Shown here: positions 8,914 to 16,371 of the stretch, in pieces
Numbering within the stretch: position 1 is the stretch's first letter
How the letters are laid out: each line of letters opens with the position of its first letter
Assembly: GCA_017983635.1 (NCBI GenBank)
Contig: JAGOBA010000011.1
Span: forward strand, 87,114 to 151,113
Reading direction: 5' to 3'
Length of the DNA: 64,000 nt
Source: Alphaproteobacteria bacterium
Lineage (GTDB): Bacteria; Pseudomonadota; Alphaproteobacteria; Micropepsales; Micropepsaceae
The notes under the pieces: generated by a model
What the model was told of the DNA's origin: nothing
Database searches by the model: none
What the model saw: the letters and a program-made list of their open reading frames with translations, nothing else
Made by a program: the position numbers and the translations under genes

Positions 8914-9770
8914 GTCCGAAGTCGAACATGATCGCGTTTCAGGGGGAAGCGGGCGCGAACTCGCATCTGGCCTGCCGCGAAGTGTTTCCGCAGATGGACG
9001 CGCTGCCCTGCCAGACGTTCGAAGACGTGTTCGCGGCGATGAAGGAGGGCAAGGCGCGCCTTGCCATGATCCCGATCGAGAATTCGCTGCACGGGCGGAT
9101 CGCGGACATTCACCACTTGCTGCCGGACAGCGGGCTCTACATCACGGGCGAGCATTTTGTGCGCATCCATCACCAGTTGATGGCGGTGAAGGGGGCGACG
9201 CTTGAGGGGCTGAAGTCGGTGATGAGCCAGACGCCGGCGCTTGGCCAATGCCGCAACATTATCCGCTCACTCGGCTTGCAGATGATCGTGGGCGCGGACA
9301 CGGCCGGCTCGGCGCGCAAGGTTTCCGAGATGAAGGACCCGACAGTTGGTGCGCTGGCGTCCACGCTCGCCGCCGAAATCTACGGGCTCAACATCTTGAA
9401 GGCGAATGTCGAGGACGCGGCGCACAACACGACGCGCTTTTTGATTATGTCGAGCGAGCCCGACGATGCGGAGTTCGAGTCGGGGCCGGTGGTCACGACG
9501 TTCGTGTTCCGCGTGCGCAACGTGCCGGCCGCGCTCTATAAGGCGATGGGCGGGTTCGCGACCAACGGCGTCAATATGACGAAGCTCGAGTCCTATCAGC
9601 TCGAAGGCTCGTTCAACGCGACGCAGTTTTATGCCGACATCGAAGGGCATCCGGAGGAACGCAACGTCCGGCTGGCGCTGGAAGAGCTGCAGTTCTTCAC
9701 CTCGCACATGCGGATCCTGGGCGTCTATCCGGCGCACGCGTACCGCAAAACGATCGCCGCGCCTCAGTGA
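8910..9770 (+). CDS. pheA: Prephenate dehydratase
   Basis: A 286-residue monofunctional enzyme converting prephenate to phenylpyruvate in phenylalanine synthesis. The catalytic domain occupies about 1-190 and contains [16 protein letters not shown] and the conserved Thr-Arg-Phe of [10 protein letters not shown]-terminal ACT domain (about 195-280) carries GVNMTKLES, the site through which phenylalanine normally inhibits the enzyme. There is no chorismate mutase domain, unlike enterobacterial PheA. It overlaps kdsB by four bases and converges on the ATPase gene, whose stop is five bases away. Confidence 0.95.
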   Translation: MSPKSNMIAFQGEAGANSHLACREVFPQMDALPCQTFEDVFAAMKEGKARLAMIPIENSLHGRIADIHHLLPDSGLYITGEHFVRIHHQLMAVKGATLEGLKSVMSQTPALGQCRNIIRSLGLQMIVGADTAGSARKVSEMKDPTVGALASTLAAEIYGLNILKANVEDAAHNTTRFLIMSSEPDDAEFESGPVVTTFVFRVRNVPAALYKAMGGFATNGVNMTKLESYQLEGSFNATQFYADIEGHPEERNVRLALEELQFFTSHMRILGVYPAHAYRKTIAAPQ

Positions 9771-9775
9771 TTGCC

Positions 9776-10945
9776 TCAAGCGGACGCGAGTTCGCTCATC
9801 AAGTCACGCAACGAGATCGCTTGGGTCGCCTTGTCGAGCGGATAGCGTTCCTTGCCCGCATAGACAATGTAGCGGTCCGTCGCCTGCACGTCGGCGCAGC
9901 CTTCGCGGAAGCCTTTCGATATCGACGGCGCGAGCGAGCGCTTGACCTCGATCGCAATACGACGGCGCGCGCCGATCTCGATGAGCAAGTCGATCTCCGC
10001 TCCGGCGGCCGTTCGATAGAACCATGCGCGCGCATTGGCTGGCACCACGGTGATCAGGTTCTCGATCGCAAAGCCCTCCCAGCTATGACCTGCCACCGGG
10101 TGTCCTAGAACGTCGTCGAGCGTTGTCAGGCTAAGCAGCGCGTGCGTTAGGCCGCTGTCGCGAATGTAGATTTTTGGCGAGCGCACCAAGCGCTTGCCCT
10201 CGTTCGATGCCCAGGGCCGCAATTGCCGTACGAGCAAGAGATCGGTCATCAGATCGATGTAGCGGCCGACCGATTGCCCGCTGATCGCAAGTGCCGATGC
10301 AAGCTTCGCTGCGTTCGGCTGGGCGCCTTGCTGGTGCGCCAGCATCGTCCAGAAGCGCTGGAGGGTGACTGCCGGGATGCGTGAGCCCAGAGCCGGAATG
10401 TCGCGTTCGATGTACGACCTGATGAACGCGTTGCGCCATTCCAGGCTGTCGCCGTCGGCGCTCGCGAGAAAGCTTCCCGGGAACCCGCCGCGCAACCACA
10501 GCTGCTCCGATTCAGCGGCTTTTGTTTCAAGCGCGGTGAAGGGCGTTAGTTCGTGATAGGCGATGCGTCCGGCCAAGGACTCCGCCGACTGACGCAACAA
10601 CCCGGGCGCGGCCGACCCGAGCAGTAGATATTGACCGGCTTGATCGCCCGCGGCGCGCCGCTCGTCGATCAAGGCGCGAAGCACGGCGAAAACATTTGGT
10701 AGGCGCTGCACCTCGTCGAGAATGACAAGGCGATCCATGTGCGAGCGCAAATAGAGCTCGGGGTCGGTTAGCTTCGCGAGGTCGGAAGGAAGCTCCAGGT
10801 CCAGGTAAACCGGGGTCGGCTTGCGGCCGCGCGCAATTTTCTTCGCGAGCGTCGTCTTACCGGACTGTCGCGGCCCCAGGAGGGCCACCGCCGGAAAGCG
10901 GACCATCAGGTCTTCAATCGGCGAGCGGGCATGCCGGGGGATCAT
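9776..10945 (-). CDS. AAA-family ATPase with DUF4143 domain
   Basis: A 389-residue protein of the orphan AAA ATPase family with a C-terminal DUF4143 part. The start MIPRHARSPIEDL fits the family. GPRQSGKTT (about 24-32) is Walker A and LVILDEVQRLP (about 72-82) is Walker B. Near the C-terminus EIDLLIEIG followed by IAIEVK has the D-E-K spacing of a restriction-endonuclease-like fold. These genes are widespread and patchy, and their cellular role is not settled. The start codon forms the last three bases of a 43-base palindrome. The gene is flanked by convergent pheA and by nudC and looks like an acquired single gene. Confidence 0.88.
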   Translation of the reverse strand: MIPRHARSPIEDLMVRFPAVALLGPRQSGKTTLAKKIARGRKPTPVYLDLELPSDLAKLTDPELYLRSHMDRLVILDEVQRLPNVFAVLRALIDERRAAGDQAGQYLLLGSAAPGLLRQSAESLAGRIAYHELTPFTALETKAAESEQLWLRGGFPGSFLASADGDSLEWRNAFIRSYIERDIPALGSRIPAVTLQRFWTMLAHQQGAQPNAAKLASALAISGQSVGRYIDLMTDLLLVRQLRPWASNEGKRLVRSPKIYIRDSGLTHALLSLTTLDDVLGHPVAGHSWEGFAIENLITVVPANARAWFYRTAAGAEIDLLIEIGARRRIAIEVKRSLAPSISKGFREGCADVQATDRYIVYAGKERYPLDKATQAISLRDLMSELASA

Positions 10946-10985
10946 CCTTGCAATTATTCCATACGATGGAAGAATTGCAAGGATG
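10943..10985. promoter_or_regulatory. 43-base near-perfect palindrome at the start of the DUF4143 ATPase gene
   Basis: CATCCTTGCAATT (10943-10955) is complementary to AATTGCAAGGATG (10973-10985). Inside them TTCCAT (10957-10962) pairs with ATGGAA (10966-10971) around ACG. Only one position per arm is mismatched. It is much richer in A and T than its surroundings and contains the ATG of the minus-strand ATPase gene. It could be an operator, a start-codon-sequestering hairpin in the mRNA, or both. Confidence 0.75.
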
Positions 10986-11007
10986 TCATTTCGTGATTAG
11001 CGGCGAC

Positions 11008-11946
11008 CTAACCCTCCTCAATCCAGCTTTTCACCAGTTGGTGGGCGATGGCGAGGGGTGGGGGGAGGCGGAGGTCGGGGGTGCCTTTTTTCTCGAGCGA
11101 GGCGCGCACGACATCGCGCGGGAACCATTGGGCGTCGGAGAGTTCGGTCATGTCGACGGTGATCTCCGTCGTCCTGGCGCGGGCGTAGCAGCCGATCATC
11201 AGCGACGAGGGATAAGGCCAGGGCTGCGTCGAGTGGAACGCGACGTCGCCGATTTTGATGCCGGCTTCTTCTTGCAGTTCGCGTGCGACCGCCTCTTCGA
11301 TTGTCTCGCCGGGTTCTACGAAGCCCGCCAGCGCGGAATAGAAACCCTTCGGCCATTTCGCTTGGCGGCCGAGCAGGCAGGTGTCGCCGTTCAGGGCCAG
11401 CATGATCACGACCGGGTCGGTCCGCGGGAAGTGTTCTGTGTTGCAGGCGTCGCAAAAGCGCTTGTAACCGGCATCGGAGGGCACTGTCGGGGCGCCGCAG
11501 TTCGCGCAGTAGCCGTGGCGCTGGTGCCAGTCGATCATCGACTTCGCCTGCGCCAGGATCGCGGCATCGCCGGGGTCGATTTCTTCGGCGATGGTGCGCA
11601 GGTCCGAAAACGTGCCGAGGCCAGCGAGCGCGCCTTCGGCGCTGGGATCGGGCAGGCCGGAAACATCGATCGCGAAGTGGGCGCTTTCGTTATGGACGCC
11701 AAGGAAGATCGTGGTTGCGCCGGGGCGCATCAGCGGCAACGCCAGTTCGGACGTTACCCAGCCCGCCTCGTGCCGGCCGTCGCGAGCCTTGACCAGAAAC
11801 GGCATCAGCTTCCAGACCGGGATAAAGAGCGAGCGTTTGTCGTTGAGCGCGGCCGAAAGCCAGTCCGGATCGCCGCGCAAATGGGCGGATCGATCCAGCG
11901 GCGAATTCGCAAACACGTTCGGGTTTTTCGGCAGAACCAGCTTCAT
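11008..11946 (-). CDS. nudC: NAD(+) diphosphatase / RNA decapping hydrolase
   Basis: A 312-residue Nudix enzyme that splits NADH to NMNH and AMP and, in E. coli, removes NAD caps from RNA. A four-cysteine zinc site is present (CANC and CDAC, about 150-170). The Nudix box is GFVEPGETIEEAV with RELQEEAG following, and the NudC-specific QPWPYPSSLMIG comes after it. The frame is open far upstream, but homology begins at the ATG at 11946. The region between this start and the SRP RNA is only about 120 bases and should hold the promoters of both. Confidence 0.93.
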   Translation of the reverse strand: MKLVLPKNPNVFANSPLDRSAHLRGDPDWLSAALNDKRSLFIPVWKLMPFLVKARDGRHEAGWVTSELALPLMRPGATTIFLGVHNESAHFAIDVSGLPDPSAEGALAGLGTFSDLRTIAEEIDPGDAAILAQAKSMIDWHQRHGYCANCGAPTVPSDAGYKRFCDACNTEHFPRTDPVVIMLALNGDTCLLGRQAKWPKGFYSALAGFVEPGETIEEAVARELQEEAGIKIGDVAFHSTQPWPYPSSLMIGCYARARTTEITVDMTELSDAQWFPRDVVRASLEKKGTPDLRLPPPLAIAHQLVKSWIEEG

Positions 11947-12066
11947 GCGCCCCCGCGTCTCCCTCTTTTCCCACAGGAAATCGGGCGGACCTTGGCATGG
12001 GGCGCGCGGTCGCTGCAATCGATCAGAACTTGCGTTCGTCACCCCCGGTGCTGATATAGTTTTCCC

Positions 12067-12163
12067 GGGAGGTTGGCGGCGGACGTGTCCCTCGCCAACC
12101 CGGTCAGGTCCGGAAGGAAGCAGCCGTAACGAGTTTCGACTCGGGTCGTTCACCAGCCTCCCA
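12067..12163 (+). ncRNA. ffs: Signal recognition particle RNA (4.5S type)
   Basis: The conserved SRP core GGTCAGGTCC followed by GGAAGGAAGCAGCC lies at 12102-12125. Flanking GGGAGGTTGG (from 12067) pairs with CCAGCCTCCC (to 12162), closing a long hairpin of about 97 nucleotides. This RNA binds Ffh and targets membrane proteins to SecYEG. Location just upstream of dnaX-ybaB-recR is the usual place in alphaproteobacteria. Ends are estimated from the pairing to within a few bases. Confidence 0.95.
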
Positions 12164-12168
12164 CCTGC

Positions 12169-12209
12169 GCTCCGGCTGGAAGCCGGAGCTTCGGTGGGCG
12201 TGGCCCACC
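12169..12209 (+). other. Two hairpins between the SRP RNA and dnaX
   Basis: GCTCCGGCT/AGCCGGAGC (12169-12189) and GGTGGGC/GCCCACC (12193-12209) are two perfect stem-loops directly behind the SRP RNA. There is no T-run, so they are not standard terminators. They may mark the 3' end of the RNA precursor or be a short repeat. Confidence 0.5.
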
Positions 12210-12242
12210 TACGCGCGCTGCCCACCTGAGCGGAACCTCTCG

Positions 12243-14045
12243 ATGGTGAAGAAAGATAAGGGTTCGGACGGTGGTTCGGACGAGCCTGGGCTCGGGCTGA
12301 AGGGCGGGGCGGCGAAGGGCGACGGTGCCTATCGGGTGCTGGCGCGCAAGTACCGGCCGCAGACATTCGAAGACGCTTTCATCGGGCAAGCCGCGATGGT
12401 GCGCACGCTCGGCAATGCATTCGCGGCCGGGCGGATTGCGCATGCGTTCATGCTGACCGGCGTGCGCGGCGTGGGCAAGACGACGACGGCGCGGATCATC
12501 GCTAAGGCGCTCAACTGCATCGGGACGGACGGCAAGCGGACGGAACCGACGGTGAAACCGTGCGGGCAGTGCGAGCCCTGCCGGTCGATCGCGGAGTCGC
12601 GCAGCGTCGACGTCTATGAAATGGACGCGGCTTCGCGGACCGGCATCGACGACATTCGCGAGATCGTCGAAGGCGTGCGCTATGCGCCGGCCGAGGTGCG
12701 CTTCAAGGTCTACATCATCGACGAAGTGCACATGCTGTCGAAGGCGGCGTTCAACGGTTTGCTGAAGACGCTGGAAGAGCCGCCGCCGCATGTGAAGTTC
12801 ATCTTTGCGACCACCGAAATCCGCAAGGTGCCGATCACGGTGCTGTCGCGCTGTCAGCGGTTCGACTTGAAGCGCGTGGCGGTCGGCGAGTTGGCGGCGC
12901 ATCTGGCGTTCGTGTGCAAGTCGGAGAAGCAGGCGGCCGATGATGCGGCGCTGCATCTGATCGCGCGGGCCGCGGAAGGGTCGGCGCGCGATGCGCTGTC
13001 GCTGCTCGATCAGGCGTTCGCGCATGCGGGCGGGGCCACGATCGAAGAAGAGGCCGTGCGCACGATGCTGGGCCTGGCCGATCGCAGCCGCGGGCTTGAG
13101 CTTTTCGACAAGGTGATGCGCGGAGCGATCGCAGAGGCGTTGGTTGAGTTTCGCGGGCAGTACGATTCCGGCGCCGATCCGCTCGCCGTGCTGCAGGATC
13201 TGGCACAGATTTGTCATGAGGTGACGCGCACGAAAGTCGTCGGTGGGAACTCGAGCGCGGGTGCGACGGCGGACGAGGCAAAGCGTTTTGGCGAATTGGC
13301 GGCCAAGCTCACCGTGCCGCAACTCGCGCGGACGTGGCAGTTGCTGTTGAAGGCGCTCGCGGAAGTGCAAGTGGCACCGGACACGGCGGCCGCGACCGAG
13401 ATGGCGTTGATCCGCATGGCTTACGCGGCGGAGTTGCCGCCGACCGAAGCGTTGGTGCGTGGCGTTGGATCGTCGGCCGGTGCGAGTTCGCCCGCGCCGC
13501 GCGGTGGGGCCGGTGCTGCGCCGCCTGCGCCGCCGCCTTTGCGCATGAGCGCGGCGCCGGGGCGCACGGAGACGGCGACGGCACGGAGCGAGCCGACGAT
13601 GAGCGTGGCGCCGGTGTCCGCGCCGGCTCAGGCGCCGAAGGTGCTGCTGCAGAATTTTGCCGAACTCGTGGCGCTCGTGCGGGCGCAGCGGGAGGCGCGG
13701 CTGCTCTATGCGTTGGAGCACTGGGTGCATCTGGTGCGGTTCGAGCGCGGGCGGTTGGAGTTGCGCGTGCAACCGGCGGCGCCGCCAGCGATGCCGGGCG
13801 AGTTGTCGGACAAGCTTTGGAAGTGGACCGGCGAGCGCTGGGTCGTCACCGTGTCGAGCGCCGAGGGTGCGCCGACGATCGCCGCGCAGGCGGCGGCGGA
13901 AGATCAAGCGCGGCGCGCGTCGGCCGCGCAAGATCCGCTGTTGAAGGCGGCGATGGCGGCGTTTCCGGGTGCAAAGATCGTGTCGGTGCGCGACCGCGAC
14001 GAGTTCGCGGCGCCGGCTGAAGCGGAGACGGGTGAGGAATCATGA
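12243..14045 (+). CDS. dnaX: DNA polymerase III subunit gamma/tau
   Basis: A 600-residue clamp-loader ATPase. Walker A is [13 protein letters not shown] (about 77-89), a zinc module with CGQCEPC follows, Walker B is [10 protein letters not shown], and the sensor region is [19 protein letters not shown]. The C-terminal part (after about 420) is Ala/Pro-rich and then folds again as the tau-type domain contacting the polymerase. The N-terminal 28 residues are Gly/Asp/Lys-rich and diverged, so the ATG is likely but not certain. It overlaps ybaB by four bases (ATGA), giving the classic dnaX-ybaB-recR operon. Confidence 0.96.
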   Translation: MVKKDKGSDGGSDEPGLGLKGGAAKGDGAYRVLARKYRPQTFEDAFIGQAAMVRTLGNAFAAGRIAHAFMLTGVRGVGKTTTARIIAKALNCIGTDGKRTEPTVKPCGQCEPCRSIAESRSVDVYEMDAASRTGIDDIREIVEGVRYAPAEVRFKVYIIDEVHMLSKAAFNGLLKTLEEPPPHVKFIFATTEIRKVPITVLSRCQRFDLKRVAVGELAAHLAFVCKSEKQAADDAALHLIARAAEGSARDALSLLDQAFAHAGGATIEEEAVRTMLGLADRSRGLELFDKVMRGAIAEALVEFRGQYDSGADPLAVLQDLAQICHEVTRTKVVGGNSSAGATADEAKRFGELAAKLTVPQLARTWQLLLKALAEVQVAPDTAAATEMALIRMAYAAELPPTEALVRGVGSSAGASSPAPRGGAGAAPPAPPPLRMSAAPGRTETATARSEPTMSVAPVSAPAQAPKVLLQNFAELVALVRAQREARLLYALEHWVHLVRFERGRLELRVQPAAPPAMPGELSDKLWKWTGERWVVTVSSAEGAPTIAAQAAAEDQARRASAAQDPLLKAAMAAFPGAKIVSVRDRDEFAAPAEAETGEES

Positions 14046-14359
14046 AGAATATCGGCGACTTGATGAAGCAAGCGCAGGCGCTGCAATCGCGCTTTCAAGA
14101 GGCGCAAGAGCGGGTGAGCGCGATCGAGGCCGACGGCCAATCCGGCGGCGGGATGGTGAAAATCACGCTGAACGGCAAGGGCTTGGCAAAGGCCGTGCGG
14201 ATCGATCCGACGCTGCTCGACCCGAAGGATGCGGGGATGCTGGAAGACCTGCTCGTCGCTGCGATCAACGACGCGCGCGCGAAGGTCGACGCGAAGATGA
14301 GCGACGAGATGGCGAAGGTGACCGGTGGGTTGCCGCTGCCGCCGGGAATGAAGTTTTAG
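14042..14359 (+). CDS. ybaB: YbaB/EbfC family nucleoid-associated protein
   Basis: A 105-residue DNA-binding protein of the YbaB/EbfC family. It starts [15 protein letters not shown], a helical N-terminus, and has the family core [13 protein letters not shown] and a C-terminus ending LPPGMKF. Dimers bind DNA and affect nucleoid organisation. It starts within the dnaX stop codon and is followed by recR after two bases, so all three are one transcription unit. Confidence 0.95.
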   Translation: MKNIGDLMKQAQALQSRFQEAQERVSAIEADGQSGGGMVKITLNGKGLAKAVRIDPTLLDPKDAGMLEDLLVAAINDARAKVDAKMSDEMAKVTGGLPLPPGMKF

Positions 14360-14361
14360 AC

Positions 14362-14964
14362 ATGGCGGCGCTCTCCGGCCCTGAGATTGAGCGGTTGGTG
14401 CAGTTGTTGGCGCGGTTGCCGGGACTTGGGCCACGGTCGGCGCGGCGCGCGGCGTTGGCGTTGCTCAAGAAGAAGGAGAGTCTGCTGCAGCCGTTGGCCG
14501 CGGCACTCGAAGAGGCAGGCCGGACGATCAAGTCGTGCACGACGTGCGGCAATCTCGATACCGCCGAGCCGTGCGGTGTGTGCGCGGACCCAAAGCGCGA
14601 CCAGGCGTTGATTTGCGTGGTGGAAGATGTCGCCGATCTGTGGGCGCTGGAACGCGCGGGCGTGTTTCGCGGGCGCTATCATGTGTTGGGCGGCACACTG
14701 TCGGCGCTCGACGGGCGCGGGCCGGATCAACTCAACATCGGCGCCCTGGTCGAACGCGTGCGCGCGGGCGGCACGCGCGAAGTGGTGCTGGGCTTGAACG
14801 CGACCGTCGAAGGGCAAACGACCGCGCACTACGTGACGGACTTGATCGCACCGCTCGGCGTTTCCGTGACGCGGTTGGCGCACGGCGTGCCGGTGGGTGG
14901 GGAGTTGGACTATCTGGACGAGGGCACGCTGGCCGCGGCGTTTGCGGCGCGGCGGGCGATGTAG
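14362..14964 (+). CDS. recR: Recombination mediator RecR
   Basis: A 200-residue protein, the normal length for RecR, which helps RecO load RecA on gapped DNA. It has a helix-hairpin-helix region ([14 protein letters not shown], about 19-32), a four-cysteine zinc finger (CTTC and CGVC, about 56-72) and a Toprim domain starting [10 protein letters not shown]. The reading frame is open upstream through ybaB, but homology and spacing (two bases after ybaB) place the start at this ATG. Confidence 0.96.
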   Translation: MAALSGPEIERLVQLLARLPGLGPRSARRAALALLKKKESLLQPLAAALEEAGRTIKSCTTCGNLDTAEPCGVCADPKRDQALICVVEDVADLWALERAGVFRGRYHVLGGTLSALDGRGPDQLNIGALVERVRAGGTREVVLGLNATVEGQTTAHYVTDLIAPLGVSVTRLAHGVPVGGELDYLDEGTLAAAFAARRAM

Positions 14965-15006
14965 GGCGCTGGCGGTGGTGCGGTTCGCGCGCTAAACCTT
15001 GGCCCC

Positions 15007-16371
15007 ATGTTCCTTTCCATCTCGACCACGCACCGGCCGGCGAGCGATCTGGGCTTCATTTTGATGAAGCATCCGGAGCGGGTGCATGAGGTTGAGCTCG
15101 CGTTCGGGAAGGCGATTGTTTTCTATCCGGTGGCGTCGGCGGAGCTTTGCGAAGCGGTGCTGACGATCGACGTCGATCCGGTCGGGCTGGTGCGCGGGCG
15201 GGGCGATGGTGAGGGGTTGCTCGATCAGTATGTGAACGACCGGCCTTATGCCGCGTCTTCGTTTCTTTCCGTCGGCTTGAACCGCGCGTTTCGGACCGCG
15301 ATGACAGGCGTATCGAAAGAACGGCCGGAGCTGGCGGCGGCAAAGATGCCGTTGACGATCAAAGTCTGTCCGTTACCGGCGCGTGGTGGCGAGGCTCTAC
15401 TGCGGTCTTTGTTCGAGCCGCTGGGTTGGGCGGTTTCGTTCGAGCGCATCGCTGACTCAAGGTACCTCGCGTTGACGCTGACGGGCGAGCAGCGGGTGGC
15501 GGAAGCGCTGTCGCATCTTTACGTGCTCATTCCAGTGCTCGACGACGATAAGCACTATTGGGTCGGCGACGATGAGGTCGAGAAGTTGCTCGCGAAGGCG
15601 GGGGCATGGCTCGCCGCGCATCCGTCGAAAGAGCTGATCACGTTGCGGTATTTGAAGAAGCGTCGTGGTTTGGCGCGGGCTGCGTTGGCGCGGCTCGTGA
15701 GCGAGGATCAGGCAGAGCTTTCGGATGCTCCTGAGTCGCGGGATTCGCGCGAGGAGAAGTTGGAGGCGCCGGTCCGGCTGAACGATCGGCGCATGGAGGC
15801 GGTGATTGAGGCGCTCGCCGCGTCCGGTGCCAAGGTGGTCGCCGATCTTGGTTGCGGCGAGGGAAAGCTGCTCGGCCGTTTGGTTCGCGACCGTCGGTTC
15901 GAGAAGGTGTTTGGGCTCGATGCGTCGTCGCGGGCGCTGGAGTTTGCGTCGGACCGGCTGCGCGTCAACGAGGCTGGCGGACCGAAGGAGGGAAGGCTTA
16001 CGCTGCTGCACGGCGCCTTGACTTATCGCGATACGCGCTGGGCGGAGTCGGATGCAGCGTGCCTGGTTGAGGTCATCGAGCACTTGGATGCCGATCGCTT
16101 GCCCGCGTTGGCGGACGCCGTGTTCGGCGCTGCGCGACCGAAGAGTGTTGTCGTGACGACGCCTAATGCCGAGTACAACGTTCTCTTTCCGATGCTGGCT
16201 GCGGGATCGTTCCGACATCCGGATCATCGCTTTGAGTGGACGCGGGATGAGTTCAAGGCATGGGCGGAAGGTGTCGCGCAGCGGTTCGGCTATGCCGTCA
16301 CGTACTCTGAGGTCGGCGAAACGGATCCCGAGCATGGTGCACCGACGCAAATGGCGGTGTTCGCGCGATGA
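15007..16371 (+). CDS. hen1: Bacterial Hen1, 3'-terminal RNA ribose 2'-O-methyltransferase
   Basis: A 454-residue two-domain protein. The N-terminal half (MFLSISTTHRPASDLGFIL and on, about 1-240) is the bacteria-specific Hen1 domain. The C-terminal half is a SAM methyltransferase with VVADLGCGEGKLLGRL (about 278-293) and the metal-binding EVIEHLD with a later HPDHRFEW. Bacterial Hen1 methylates the 2'-OH at an RNA break before Pnkp seals it, which protects the repaired site from being cut again. The pnkp start overlaps the hen1 stop (ATGA), as expected for the repair complex. Confidence 0.94.
   Translation: MFLSISTTHRPASDLGFILMKHPERVHEVELAFGKAIVFYPVASAELCEAVLTIDVDPVGLVRGRGDGEGLLDQYVNDRPYAASSFLSVGLNRAFRTAMTGVSKERPELAAAKMPLTIKVCPLPARGGEALLRSLFEPLGWAVSFERIADSRYLALTLTGEQRVAEALSHLYVLIPVLDDDKHYWVGDDEVEKLLAKAGAWLAAHPSKELITLRYLKKRRGLARAALARLVSEDQAELSDAPESRDSREEKLEAPVRLNDRRMEAVIEALAASGAKVVADLGCGEGKLLGRLVRDRRFEKVFGLDASSRALEFASDRLRVNEAGGPKEGRLTLLHGALTYRDTRWAESDAACLVEVIEHLDADRLPALADAVFGAARPKSVVVTTPNAEYNVLFPMLAAGSFRHPDHRFEWTRDEFKAWAEGVAQRFGYAVTYSEVGETDPEHGAPTQMAVFAR

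Noticed and set aside
12150..13931. 593-codon minus-strand frame opposite dnaX
   Set aside because: Antisense shadow of dnaX, also crossing the SRP RNA; no recognisable protein.
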